Part shown: positions 52,302 to 60,502 of the stretch, one piece after another | Numbering within the stretch: position 1 is the stretch's first letter | How the letters are laid out: every line of letters starts with the position of its first letter | Source: Paenibacillus sp. FSL K6-1330 | Lineage (GTDB): Bacteria > Bacillota > Bacilli > Paenibacillales > Paenibacillaceae | DNA: 64,000 bases | Direction: 5' to 3' | Assembly (NCBI RefSeq): GCF_037976825.1 | Contig: NZ_CP150269.1 | Coordinates: forward strand, 2,865,501 to 2,929,500 | The notes under the pieces: model-generated | Database searches by the model: none | What the model was told of the DNA's origin: nothing | What the model saw: the letters and a program-made list of their open reading frames with translations, nothing else | Translations under genes and position numbers: made by a program

Positions 52302-52532
52302 TTACTTTTCTTTCTTGCTGTGATTACGCTTTGCAATGTCAGTCTGGCCAAGTATGTAATCAATGCTTACGTCATGGAAATCCGCTAGTTTAATCAATAC
52401 TGAGCTAGGAACATCCAAATTTCCACTTTCGTATCGAGAGTATGTGGTTTGGGAAATGTGCAGATAATTCGCCATCTGCTGTTGTGTCAGATCTCTGTCT
52501 TCGCGTAGTCCTCGAATTCGTTTATACATCAT
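52302..52532 (-). CDS. XRE-family transcriptional regulator
   Basis: 76 residues, single lambda-repressor-type HTH: RIRGLREDRDLTQQQMANYLHISQTTYSRYESGNLDVPSSVLIKLADFHDVSIDYILGQTD. It has no effector domain, so it is regulated by level or by an unlinked partner. It is divergent from a run of small genes (52681 on) that includes a bacteriocin-immunity-like protein. A perfect palindrome at 52580-52600 and a third half-site lie between them and probably bind this protein. Confidence 0.9.
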   Translation of the reverse strand: MMYKRIRGLREDRDLTQQQMANYLHISQTTYSRYESGNLDVPSSVLIKLADFHDVSIDYILGQTDIAKRNHSKKEK

Positions 52533-52554
52533 ATATCACCCATGCAAAGTTTAG

Positions 52555-52600
52555 TTTATGCGAAAATTGCATATTGATATTTATGCGTTTTTCGCATAAA
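52555..52600. promoter_or_regulatory. Palindromic operator with an extra half-site, probably for the XRE regulator
   Basis: TTTATGCG (52580-52587) and CGCATAAA (52593-52600) are perfect inverted half-sites around TTTTT. A further TTTATGCGAAAA at 52555-52566 is also a perfect inverse of TTTTCGCATAAA. The cluster lies in the AT-rich divergent promoter region between the XRE gene and the immunity-like genes. Confidence 0.7.
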
Positions 52601-52680
52601 ATTTATGAAAAAATGGTTGAGGAGTAAAGAAATCTTAGATAGAGAAAAAAACGAAGGCAGCTGAGCCCGAAGGGAAGTTA

Positions 52681-52926
52681 ATGATTGATGTTATTCTAAG
52701 TTCAGAAATTATCGTAGATAGTTATGGGAAACTAACGTATGCAATTAAGGAAGCTATCTCTGTTGGCGAAATAGAGAAGCTAAAACAACTTCATTCAAAG
52801 TATCTGTATTTTTTTGAAAATTCACTTAAACGGTTGAATAAGTCTGAGAAGGAATTTATTCGGCGTTGGATCGATGACAAGAAAGGAGCCGTACATGAGC
52901 GAATTAACGAGAGCGCAGATCGTTGA
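52681..52926 (+). CDS. Small helical hypothetical protein
   Basis: 81 residues, predicted mostly helical and charged (LTYAIKEAISVGEIEKLKQLHSKYLYFFENSLKRLNKSEKEFIRRWIDDKK). A moderate SD (GAAGGGAAG) precedes the ATG. Its end overlaps the start of the immunity-like gene by 32 bases, suggesting translational coupling. Base composition is more AT-rich than the genes around it. I do not recognise the family; it may be an antitoxin or immunity-type protein, judged only from neighbours. Confidence 0.55.
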   Translation: MIDVILSSEIIVDSYGKLTYAIKEAISVGEIEKLKQLHSKYLYFFENSLKRLNKSEKEFIRRWIDDKKGAVHERINESADR

Positions 52927-53131
52927 TCTGGTGACAAGACTGTATAATGGAGAAGGCAGCGAAGAAGAGGTGGAGGAATGGATCGAATTGCTGCAGCGGA
53001 ATGTTCCCCACCCCGACATCAGCAATTTGATTTTTTGGCCGGAAAAAGATATGACGCCAGAGGAAATCGTTGAAGAAGCTTTCCATTACAAACCGATATA
53101 CATAAATACATACAGGGGGGAACGCGAATGA
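52895..53131 (+). CDS. Colicin E/pyocin immunity-like protein (bacteriocin immunity family)
   Basis: 78 residues from ATG 52895 with AAAGGAGC upstream. The pattern LTRAQIVDLVTRLYNGEGSEEEVEEWIELLQRN followed by HPDISNLIFWPEKDMTPEEIVEEAF matches the Im7/Im9 four-helix immunity family: the acidic EEE helix, HPxxSxLIxxP and the final PxxIV helix. The Im9 tyrosine pair that contacts the DNase (LIYYP) is FW here. It would bind and block an HNH-type nuclease toxin. No toxin gene is nearby, so it looks like an orphan immunity gene. Its stop overlaps the next start by ATGA. Confidence 0.75.
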   Translation: MSELTRAQIVDLVTRLYNGEGSEEEVEEWIELLQRNVPHPDISNLIFWPEKDMTPEEIVEEAFHYKPIYINTYRGERE

Positions 53132-54429
53132 GTTGGTTGGACCGGAAAACAGCGGAAGAGTGGCGCGCGGAAGGCAAACGTTATGCCGCCGACGTTAATG
53201 AATATGTACGCATAGGGATGGAGACCAATTGGCAGGAGGAACCGCCTGCGATCGAAGAGGATCGGCGCCAGGCCATGGCCCAAGAAGTGGTTAAGATGAT
53301 CGCTGCCGCCAATGAAGCCGGTGAAACGGCTCTGCTTCGCGAAGAGCTGCCGCCCGCGTCCTGGCCATTGACAGGAGAGTTCAAGGAGGAGACACAGGCG
53401 GTGAAGCCCGTATATGCATGGGAAAATGGTCACGTGCTGCTGCAAACTGGAGCTTCATGGGAGCGACGGTTCACCTATGTCGTTGGTAGTGATAGCATAA
53501 CCGAGTTAACGGGAATCGGCTGTGCAGGAAGCTCCGTAGATGGACAGTACTTGGCAGTAGCCGATGAGAATGGGGTGCGGACGATATTTTTGCCGGGTAC
53601 TTCCTTGAACGGGCAATTGGTTGCGAAGTTTACATGGCAGGATATTTGCAGCCGCCTGAAGGCCGATCTCAAAGATCTTGAATCACTGGCTGATGAAGAG
53701 AGACCTTATGATATTCTCGATGAAATCATTCCGTTCAACGATGGGCGGCAGGTTCTGCTCGTTGGCGCGTATGGCATTTACCTGCTGGGAGACTCGAAGG
53801 CGCAATTAATGCATCCGGATGCCGGGGAGCTTCGAGAGGACGAGCTTGAAGATACCAGAATCGATATGGCTCACGGCGCAATCTCGCGGGATGGCAGGTG
53901 GCTGGCATATGGCAGCCAGTCCAGCGAGCATCTGCTGATGGACCTGGAAGGGCAGCAGTTGTACAGAATAGAGCCTCATTCCAGTTATCCACACTATAGC
54001 CTGTTCACGCAGGATGGTCGTTCCGTGTGGTTTAATGCCTGCCATTTTTACAATGGGGATACGATATCCGTACCGCTGCATGCTGTAGAAACGAGAGCCT
54101 TTGCAGAAGGACTGCCGATAAATGAAGAAATGCGCGTGTACGCCGGCGTCGCGCTGAAGGAGGGAGGCATTCTTGGCGATGCTTATGGGTACCTCCGTTT
54201 TATCGATTATGAGGGCAAGGAAATATGGCGTTATTTTGTAGGTAGCACGATTTCCGGGCTGATCGCGACGCCGGATGAGAATTTCCTGCTGGTCGGCACC
54301 TATGGCGGTATGCTGCACCGGATTAACCTGGCAAGCGGCGTCAGGGATGAGTACAGTATTGGCACAGCCCCGATTTGTGAAACCAACCGCTGGATATTCT
54401 GGAAGAACTCAGAGCCCTTGTCTTGGTAA
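53128..54429 (+). CDS. Beta-propeller-like protein of unknown function
   Basis: 433 residues. After a helical N-terminus (about 1-90) the sequence shows repeated beta-strand blocks such as GSSVDGQYLAVADENG, DGRQVLLVGAYGIYLLGD, AISRDGRWLAYGSQSSEHLLMDLEGQQLYRIE, TQDGRSVWFNA and TPDENFLLVGTYGGMLHRINLASG, the rhythm of WD40/PQQ-like propeller blades. No signal peptide, so cytoplasmic. The four-base overlap with the immunity-like gene means tight coupling. It could be a second immunity or binding protein; that is inferred from context only. Confidence 0.7.
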   Translation: MSWLDRKTAEEWRAEGKRYAADVNEYVRIGMETNWQEEPPAIEEDRRQAMAQEVVKMIAAANEAGETALLREELPPASWPLTGEFKEETQAVKPVYAWENGHVLLQTGASWERRFTYVVGSDSITELTGIGCAGSSVDGQYLAVADENGVRTIFLPGTSLNGQLVAKFTWQDICSRLKADLKDLESLADEERPYDILDEIIPFNDGRQVLLVGAYGIYLLGDSKAQLMHPDAGELREDELEDTRIDMAHGAISRDGRWLAYGSQSSEHLLMDLEGQQLYRIEPHSSYPHYSLFTQDGRSVWFNACHFYNGDTISVPLHAVETRAFAEGLPINEEMRVYAGVALKEGGILGDAYGYLRFIDYEGKEIWRYFVGSTISGLIATPDENFLLVGTYGGMLHRINLASGVRDEYSIGTAPICETNRWIFWKNSEPLSW

Positions 54430-54478
54430 AACCGTAAACAATCCTGCGTCATTTACGCGACTCCTAAAGGGGGAAGAG

Positions 54479-54931
54479 ATGTCCATTATGCTTACAAAAC
54501 AAGAAATGATTGATCGAATCCTTCATCTGCTTCATAAGACTTCCATGTATGATCCTGAATACGAGAGAGTGGCCACTCTACCTTTTGAAGAAGGTTATAT
54601 AGGTGATTTGAGTCCGGTTGTTCGGGTTGGAGAGCAGGAATATGAGCTCGCTATGTATGAAAGAGGCGTGCAGATGCTCAGCAAGAGGACCAAGGATACC
54701 GATGAAGTGATCTTCTGGATCCTGGAGGATACCATTCATACGATTGCCCATATTAAGCTTCTGCAAAAATACAAGGTGGATAATGTAAACACCCATTTGA
54801 AGTATACCAAGGACGAAATCCGAGAAATGACGGATATGATCCATGAATCCTTCCTTCAGATCGGTGGACAGTATGAGGAATGGCATAAGGCGGGCAAGCG
54901 GAAAGAGCTGGAGAACCCGAATTCGGGATAG
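54479..54931 (+). CDS. Helical hypothetical protein in the immunity-like cluster
   Basis: 150 residues from ATG 54479 with GGGGG at good spacing. It begins MSIMLTKQEMIDRILHLLHKTSMYDPEYERVATLPFEEGYIGDLSPVVRVGEQEYELAMYERGVQ and is helical towards the C-terminus with many His, Glu and Tyr residues. I cannot place it in a family with certainty; an Imm-type immunity protein is possible given the neighbours. It is 50 bases after the propeller gene and likely in the same transcript. Confidence 0.6.
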   Translation: MSIMLTKQEMIDRILHLLHKTSMYDPEYERVATLPFEEGYIGDLSPVVRVGEQEYELAMYERGVQMLSKRTKDTDEVIFWILEDTIHTIAHIKLLQKYKVDNVNTHLKYTKDEIREMTDMIHESFLQIGGQYEEWHKAGKRKELENPNSG

Positions 54932-55080
54932 AACGACGCAGGCACGGGTACTGCGATAAGCCAAGACAATGATGGCCGTGTTGCTCGTATATTAGAGAGG
55001 GGCGCCAATATGGTTGAAGCGCTTTTCTTGGACGGAACCTTTGCGCACTGTACGAACTGATCCTATTGTTTGTAATCAAA

Positions 55081-55114
55081 GAGCAGCCGCTTCGCATAGT
55101 AGCGAAGCGGCTGC
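55081..55114. terminator. Strong terminator hairpin
   Basis: AGCAGCCGCTTCGC and GCGAAGCGGCTGCT form a perfect 14-bp stem around ATAGTA, usable by the converging transcripts. Confidence 0.85.
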
Positions 55115-55131
55115 TTTATCGATTCATCAGG

Positions 55132-55410
55132 TTATTGCTGAACGATGGCGATAATTTCGTCTTCCAGCTCAAGTCGTACTTGTTCGCTGTAAGCGCGGAT
55201 ATTGTACTCGGAGTACAGGTAGCGGAGAATGGCTTCGATGAGGTTAGCCTCAATCAAATATTGATTCCTACCGCTGACCCATACTTCACCTGTATATCCG
55301 GTATCTTCATCCCAGCTAAGCTCAAGCGATACATCGGTTGGTTTGACGCCTCTGCGTTCCGCCTGATGAAGGCAGACTGCATTGACGATTTCGTCCATGC
55401 TCAAAATCAT
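55132..55410 (-). CDS. DUF2653 (YxcD-like) protein
   Basis: 92 residues: MDEIVNAVCLHQAERRGVKPTDVSLELSWDEDTGYTGEVWVSGRNQYLIEANLIEAILRYLYSEYNIRAYSEQVRLELEDEI matches the YxcD family of small acidic cytoplasmic proteins. Function unknown. Its start lies only three bases after the stop of the upstream membrane protein, so the two are co-transcribed and perhaps act together, as is usual for yxcD-type pairs. Confidence 0.8.
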   Translation of the reverse strand: MILSMDEIVNAVCLHQAERRGVKPTDVSLELSWDEDTGYTGEVWVSGRNQYLIEANLIEAILRYLYSEYNIRAYSEQVRLELEDEIIAIVQQ

Positions 55411-55413
55411 GGA

Positions 55414-55860
55414 TTAGTACCGATTGTTGTTATTGTTGTTGTCGCGAGGTTCGTTTTGTTTACGACGATTCTTCACGGAGCGTACAACAGCCATAACGAT
55501 CATAATCAAAGCCCAGATAGCGATCAGGTTAATGAGGAGTCCCATGATTTCGCCCATGAAGCCCATACCCCCGAACATGCTGCCGAAGAGCAAACCAGCT
55601 AGACCACCGATCATAAGTCCTTTCATCAAGCTGCCGCCGCTGAAGAATCCGCGTTTTGCCGTGCTGCCGGCCGCCCCTGTCGTATTGGAACGGTTGTTCG
55701 ATTGTTGAACATTATTGTTATTATTCTTTTTCGGAGTGCTGTTGTATGTCTTGGTCCCGGATTTGAAACCTCCGCCGCCTCTGCGGGCATCTGCGGAATC
55801 AGGTGTCAGTGCTACAAAGAACAATGTAATCGCTACAAGAATAGTCAATACTTTTTTCAT
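55414..55860 (-). CDS. Membrane protein with signal sequence and Asn-rich linkers
   Basis: 148 residues. Signal or anchor segment (KKVLTILVAITLFFVALTPDSADA), Gly/Arg-rich RRGGGGFKSG, an Asn-rich linker (KKNNNNNVQQSNNRSNTT), a Gly/Met-rich hydrophobic hairpin (GSLMKGLMIGGLAGLLFGSMFGGMGFMGEIMGLLINLIAIWALIMIVMAVV) and another Asn-rich tail. This resembles the N-terminal part of Tim44-like membrane proteins of Bacillales without the Tim44 domain. Role unknown. Operon with the DUF2653 gene. SD GGGAGG. Confidence 0.7.
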   Translation of the reverse strand: MKKVLTILVAITLFFVALTPDSADARRGGGGFKSGTKTYNSTPKKNNNNNVQQSNNRSNTTGAAGSTAKRGFFSGGSLMKGLMIGGLAGLLFGSMFGGMGFMGEIMGLLINLIAIWALIMIVMAVVRSVKNRRKQNEPRDNNNNNNRY

Positions 55861-55916
55861 CGTGTTCTGTCGAACCTCCCAGTAAATTTAGAGTAATAAA
55901 GAGTAATACGGACGAG

Positions 55917-56495
55917 TCACGATAAGGTTTCAAAATTTGTACGACCATGTTTTGAGGCTGTTGTGTGCTGCTGCTGTCTCAGTAATTCCAGTACCCAATC
56001 ACACCATTTCAGCTCGGTTTCAGCCATCATCAGCCCTTTGGTAGCGAGTACGTAATTGCTGAAAGCCTTGCTTCCAATCTCGCGGGTATCCTCCGGAATT
56101 CCCTCTAAAATCTGCTCATAATAACGTTTTTTCTCCAAATACCCAATTCTGCGGTCCTCGAAAATATCGACGGCGATGCCGATCTCCGTCAGCCACAGGC
56201 AAAAGGTCCGAAGAGAAAGCTCATCCTTGGTGACTGCAGGCGCGATAGGTTGGTACATCCATTCACGCAGCTTCTGCATGCCTTTTTCTGTAATCGCATA
56301 GATTTTCTTGTCCGGTTTATCACTTTGCTGGACCCAGTGCGAGGACAATAGCTGCTTCTCCTCCATGCTGGACAGCAAGGGATAGATTTGACTGTGTTTG
56401 GCTTGCCAAAAGGGCTGTATTCGAAGCATCAAATCATATCCTGATGATTCTCTTCTTGCTAGTAATCCTAACAAGCCGTATGACAACGTATTCAT
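55917..56495 (-). CDS. PadR-family transcriptional regulator
   Basis: About 192 residues. The winged helix is MNTLSYGLLGLLARRESSGYDLMLRIQPFWQAKHSQIYPLLSSMEEKQLLSSHWVQQSDKPDKKIYAITEKGMQKLREWM, the PadR signature (short first helix, YPLLSSME, basic wing). The C-terminal half is the Vir_act_alpha_C-type dimerisation helix bundle. ATG 56495 has GGGAG eight bases upstream; the longer frame to 56684 has none. The target is unknown, probably its own gene or a nearby transporter. Confidence 0.88.
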   Translation of the reverse strand: MNTLSYGLLGLLARRESSGYDLMLRIQPFWQAKHSQIYPLLSSMEEKQLLSSHWVQQSDKPDKKIYAITEKGMQKLREWMYQPIAPAVTKDELSLRTFCLWLTEIGIAVDIFEDRRIGYLEKKRYYEQILEGIPEDTREIGSKAFSNYVLATKGLMMAETELKWCDWVLELLRQQQHTTASKHGRTNFETLS

Positions 56496-56648
56496 GGACA
56501 TAACTCCCTTTGAAACGCATATCGTGGACGCTAAAGCGTGGATGGTCATTCGCCTATCGGTCCGGTTGTTAAAAAGTGTACACTGAAACTGTATGGTTTG
56601 ACAACCGGGGGAGGGGGCTTTCTCTCTGCTTTTGGCAAAATTGTGACT

Positions 56649-56680
56649 AAAAAAGCACAAACGCGTAAGCGCTTGTGCTT
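56649..56680 (-). terminator. Terminator after the carbonic anhydrase gene
   Basis: AAGCACAA and CGC pair with GCG and TTGTGCTT; on the minus strand a T-run follows. Confidence 0.8.
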
Positions 56681-56699
56681 CCATTTGACTTTGATTGAT

Positions 56700-57269
56700 T
56701 TATTCGTTCTCGTAACCTTCTACGACCAGATCCAGCGCGCCGGTGTTGGGGTCGATGACCATGCCATGAACGGGTACGTTTGGAGGAAGAAGTGGGTGGT
56801 TTTTGATCAGGTTTACGGTATTTTTTACGCCGTCCGTAATGTTATCGAATCCGCGAAGCCATTTGGATAACCGGATGCCGGAGTTTTCCAGCGTGGATAA
56901 CACTTCATCGGATATGCCGCGGTCTCTCATATGCTGGATCATGTCCTCGGCGTTTAGGGAAGCCATGCCGCATTCGTAGTGACCCACAACGATGACTTCT
57001 TCGGCGTGCAGTTCGTACAGTGCAACCATGACGCTTCGCATAACACTTCCGAAGGGCTGTGAAATGATCGCGCCGGCGTTTTTAATGATTTTGACATCGC
57101 CATTTTTGAAATTCATCGCTTTAGGGAGCAGTTCGACCAATCGTGTATCCATACAAGTGATAATGACGAGTTTCTTCTCAGGAAAACGCCCTGTCAGGTA
57201 GGATTCGTACTCTTTATTCTCTACAAAGCTGCGATTGTGTTCCAGAATGCTGTTAAGGTGTTTTTCCAT
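56700..57269 (-). CDS. Beta-carbonic anhydrase
   Basis: 189 residues. Zinc ligands Cys39 and the Asp41/Arg43 dyad in CMDTRL, His97 and Cys100 in VVGHYECGMA, all present. It interconverts CO2 and bicarbonate in the cytoplasm. Length and the sequence MNFKNGDVKIIKNAGAIISQPFGSVMRSVMVALYELHAEEV fit the short Bacillales type (YtiB-like). Leftward gene, just downstream of the HesB-like gene with only 40 bases between, so possibly co-transcribed. Confidence 0.95.
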   Translation of the reverse strand: MEKHLNSILEHNRSFVENKEYESYLTGRFPEKKLVIITCMDTRLVELLPKAMNFKNGDVKIIKNAGAIISQPFGSVMRSVMVALYELHAEEVIVVGHYECGMASLNAEDMIQHMRDRGISDEVLSTLENSGIRLSKWLRGFDNITDGVKNTVNLIKNHPLLPPNVPVHGMVIDPNTGALDLVVEGYENE

Positions 57270-57309
57270 CGATTTTCTCTCCTTTGTATCTATTGTTTAT
57301 TTGTTGTTC

Positions 57310-57639
57310 TTATGCTCTGGCATCTAATACTTGAATGTTAGTACCGTAGTTCTGTCCGCTGCTGTCCAGGCGAAAGGAGTAGGTGGCTGGATCGGCGTCG
57401 AGCCTCATCTTCTCTTCGAAAAAAACGGCCTGCTTGCGGTTCATGATAAACGGCACCGGGCTGCCTGTCTCGATAGCGATATCTTCCATCGTCGGCTCAT
57501 CTACAATACGCAGGCCTGGGAAGCCGTTGACGGCACATCCACATCCCTCCGTGTCATAGATCAGCCTGATTGCGCCCGGTTTGTCCCCAAGTTTGTCCTT
57601 CAGCTTCAGCTCTGCTTGCGGGGTGAGTTGAATTTTCAC
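57310..57639 (-). CDS. HesB/IscA-like (iron-sulfur cluster biosynthesis family) protein
   Basis: 109 residues probably starting at a GTG (VKIQLTPQAELKLKDKLGDKPGAIRLIYDTEGCGCAVNGFPGLRIVDEP). The motif EGCGCAVNG corresponds to part of the Cys set of HesB-like proteins, but the C-terminal Cys pair of true A-type carriers is missing, as in the YneR/YqkB group. A direct role in Fe-S assembly is therefore doubtful. AAGGAGTG lies upstream. Divergent from the M32 carboxypeptidase gene. Confidence 0.8.
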   Translation of the reverse strand: MKIQLTPQAELKLKDKLGDKPGAIRLIYDTEGCGCAVNGFPGLRIVDEPTMEDIAIETGSPVPFIMNRKQAVFFEEKMRLDADPATYSFRLDSSGQNYGTNIQVLDARA

Positions 57640-57768
57640 GGCATCCTGACACTCCTTTATATGTATATTATTATTTATTCTTTCTGGAAGTTGATTATAT
57701 ACCTTGTAAAAAGTATCATCAATAGAGTATAGAAGAATCCTATTATAAAAAAAAGAAGGTGTGCCGGA

Positions 57769-59286
57769 ATGGCAGTACAACATTTACCACAATGGGAACA
57801 ATTTGATCGATTGGTTCGCAAAATCATGAGTTATTACGAAGCTATTGGCCTACTTCATTGGGATTTACGGACGGGTGCTCCACGCAAGGGAACCGAAATT
57901 CGTTCGGAAACGATCGGGGTTCTATCCACAGAAGCATTTAAACTGCAAATATCGGAAGAAATGGGACAGCTGTTATCGTTTTTTGCGGAGCCGAAACAGG
58001 CAGAACAGCTCGATGACCGCAAACGCCGCATGATTGCCGAAGTACGCAAGGTGTACGATCAGAGCAAATCCATCCCGCCTGAACGCTTCCAGGAGTATTC
58101 CATTCTCGCTGCCCAATCGGAGACGAAGTGGGAGGAAGCGAAGAAGAACAGCGATTTTGAAGGCTTCGAACCTTACTTAACAAAGATTGTTGCGTTCAAG
58201 CAAGAGTTTATTGAATATTGGGGTGTGAAAAATACCAGATACGACACACTCCTTGACATGTACGAGCCGGATTTAACAGTGGAAAAGGTGGATGCCATCT
58301 TCGAGCGCCTGAAAGCACGTCTGGTACCGCTAGTTCACGCGATTCAGGAATCGCCCTTCAAGCCGAAAACGGACTTCTTGAAACAGCTGTTCCCGAAAGA
58401 ACAGCAGGAGAAATTCAGCTTGTTCCTGCTGGAGCAAATGGGCTACGACTTTGAAGCGGGACGTTTGGACGAGAGTGTGCACCCGTTTGCGACGGGCCTG
58501 AACCCAGGTGACGTACGCATCACGACCATGTATCTTCCGGATGATGTGTTAAGTGCGGTATTCAGCTCTTTGCATGAGGGAGGGCATGCCCTTTACGAGC
58601 AAAATATCGATAAGGAGCTTGCGGGTACGCCGCTCTCCGGCGGTACCTCGATGGGCATCCATGAATCTCAATCCCGTCTGTGGGAAAATATGATTGGTCG
58701 CAGCCGTCCGTTCTGGCGCCGTTATTTTGCGGATCTGCAGCAGCATTTCCCTGAACAATTGAAGGGAGTGGACATCGAGGATTTCTATTTGGCCGCGAAC
58801 AAGGTAGAGAATTCTCTCATTCGAATTGAGGCGGATGAGCTTACTTATAACCTGCATATCATCATTCGTTATGAGATCGAGAAGAAACTTTTTAACGAAG
58901 GTTTGGCCGTGAAGGATCTGCCGGAGACTTGGAACGCGAAGTATAAAGAATACCTCGGCATTATGCCACCAAATGACGGAATGGGCGTTCTGCAGGACGT
59001 TCACTGGTCCGGCGGCGATTTCGGATATTTCGCTTCGTATTCCCTGGGCAACATGTATGCGGCTCAGATGCTTCATACGATGCGCAAAGAACTGCCGAAC
59101 CTCGATCAGCTCATCGAGGAGGGGAATCTGGCTCCGATAAAGGAATGGCTGACAGACAAGGTTTACAAGTACGGAAAGAGCGAGAAGCCGTCCGAGATTA
59201 TCGTACGCGTCACCGGAGAAGAACTGAATCCGGACTATCTGGCCGATTATCTCGAAGAGAAGTATAAAGAGATTTACAAACTTTAA
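57769..59286 (+). CDS. M32-family metallocarboxypeptidase (thermostable carboxypeptidase 1)
   Basis: 505 residues. The zinc motif HEGGHALYEQ begins at His269 (Glu270, His273), followed by GTSMGIHESQSRLWENMIGRS, where the Glu of HES is the third ligand. The C-terminal signatures RYEIEKKLFNEGL and QDVHWSGGDFGYFASYSLGNMYAAQ are typical. Cytoplasmic, broad-specificity removal of C-terminal residues. Full family length. SD AGAAGGTG. Single gene with a strong terminator. Confidence 0.96.
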   Translation: MAVQHLPQWEQFDRLVRKIMSYYEAIGLLHWDLRTGAPRKGTEIRSETIGVLSTEAFKLQISEEMGQLLSFFAEPKQAEQLDDRKRRMIAEVRKVYDQSKSIPPERFQEYSILAAQSETKWEEAKKNSDFEGFEPYLTKIVAFKQEFIEYWGVKNTRYDTLLDMYEPDLTVEKVDAIFERLKARLVPLVHAIQESPFKPKTDFLKQLFPKEQQEKFSLFLLEQMGYDFEAGRLDESVHPFATGLNPGDVRITTMYLPDDVLSAVFSSLHEGGHALYEQNIDKELAGTPLSGGTSMGIHESQSRLWENMIGRSRPFWRRYFADLQQHFPEQLKGVDIEDFYLAANKVENSLIRIEADELTYNLHIIIRYEIEKKLFNEGLAVKDLPETWNAKYKEYLGIMPPNDGMGVLQDVHWSGGDFGYFASYSLGNMYAAQMLHTMRKELPNLDQLIEEGNLAPIKEWLTDKVYKYGKSEKPSEIIVRVTGEELNPDYLADYLEEKYKEIYKL

Positions 59287-59301
59287 TTATCACTCACGAC
59301 A

Positions 59302-59330
59302 AACGCAGCCAAAGTGGCTGCGTTTTTTTT
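59302..59330 (+). terminator. Intrinsic terminator
   Basis: AACGCAGCC and GGCTGCGTT form a perfect stem around AAAGT, followed by a long T-run. Confidence 0.95.
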
Positions 59331-59456
59331 GTAGGTAGGACAGTCCATAATGCCACTCAACATCCACCAGCATACTCTATCAGGCATTTAACCTTTGGGC
59401 AGGCGCTTGCATATGCTGAAAAGAAACATTGGGTCAATGGGGAATGGAGGGTTACG

Positions 59457-60461
59457 ATGAAGCGTCAAAAATGGTGGGGGCTGGCGTTAACCATGCTGCT
59501 TGTTTGCGGAGTGGCGCTTGCCGGGTGCGGTGGCGGCGGATCGGCTACGAAGGTCAAGATTGGCGAAGTGACGCGCTCGATCTTCTACGCGCCGCAGTAT
59601 GTCGCATTGGAGAAAGGATTTTTTAAGGAAGAGGGGCTTGATGTCGAGCTGCAGACCACCCCTGGCGGAGACAAAACGATGACGGCACTGCTGTCGGGAG
59701 CCATCGATGTGGCACTTGTCGGCTCGGAAACTTCGATTTACGTGTATCAACAGGGCTCAGAAGATCCGGTCATTAACTTCGGACAGGTGACGCAGACAGA
59801 CGGGACATTTTTGATGGCAAGAGACGGATCGGGTGCTTTTGACTGGAACAACCTGAAGGGTAAAGTATTCCTCGGTCAGCGCAAAGGCGGAATGCCGCAG
59901 ATGGCAGGCGAGTTTACCTTGAATAAAAAAGGAATCGATCCGCACGCGGATCTGGAACTGATTCAGAATATCGATTTTGCGAATATCGCCTCTGCCTATG
60001 CTTCCGGCACCGGTGAATTTGTTCAGCTCTTTGAGCCGCAGGCCTCCATCTTTGAAAAAGAAGGCCGAGGCAAGGTGGTTGCTTCTTTTGGCGTTGAAAG
60101 CGGACGTCTGCCATATACCGTATTCATGACGAAGCAGAGCTACATCAACAAAAACGATGCAACGGTGCAGAAGTTTACGAATGCCCTTTACAAGGCACAG
60201 CAGTGGGTGGATGCGAACAGCCCGGAAGATATCGCGGATGCGATCATGCCTTATTTTAAGGATAGCGACCGCGACATCGTGGTGTCTTCCGTTAAACGTT
60301 ACAAAGAGCAAGGCAGCTATGCAACCGATCCGATCGTGGACGAAGCGGAATGGAACAATCTGCTGGACGTGATGGAGCAAGCCGGGGAGCTGAAAGAACG
60401 GGTAGCGCCTGACACGATCGTCAACAACAGCTTTGCCGAGAAAGCAAAACAAGCTAAATAA
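59457..60461 (+). CDS. NMT1/THI5-like ABC substrate-binding lipoprotein
   Basis: 334 residues. Lipobox LAGC (Cys24) after a hydrophobic signal. The fold is that of NitT/TauT-type binding proteins: VKIGEVTRSIFYAPQYVALEKGFFKEEGLDVELQTTPGGDKTMTALLSGAIDVALVG, then GGMPQMAGEFTLNKKGIDPHADLEL. Ligands of the group include taurine, alkanesulfonates, nitrate and pyrimidine precursors of thiamine. No TPP riboswitch is visible upstream, so the substrate stays open. First gene of a complete importer. Confidence 0.9.
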   Translation: MKRQKWWGLALTMLLVCGVALAGCGGGGSATKVKIGEVTRSIFYAPQYVALEKGFFKEEGLDVELQTTPGGDKTMTALLSGAIDVALVGSETSIYVYQQGSEDPVINFGQVTQTDGTFLMARDGSGAFDWNNLKGKVFLGQRKGGMPQMAGEFTLNKKGIDPHADLELIQNIDFANIASAYASGTGEFVQLFEPQASIFEKEGRGKVVASFGVESGRLPYTVFMTKQSYINKNDATVQKFTNALYKAQQWVDANSPEDIADAIMPYFKDSDRDIVVSSVKRYKEQGSYATDPIVDEAEWNNLLDVMEQAGELKERVAPDTIVNNSFAEKAKQAK

Positions 60462-60502
60462 TGAAGTGCTCCTAATCCATAGAACGAAAGGAGAGAGCAC
60501 CA

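Noticed and set aside
59331..59456. TPP riboswitch in front of the NMT1/THI5-like importer
   Set aside because: I looked for the conserved CUGAGA and ACCUGAUCUGG-type segments and did not find them.
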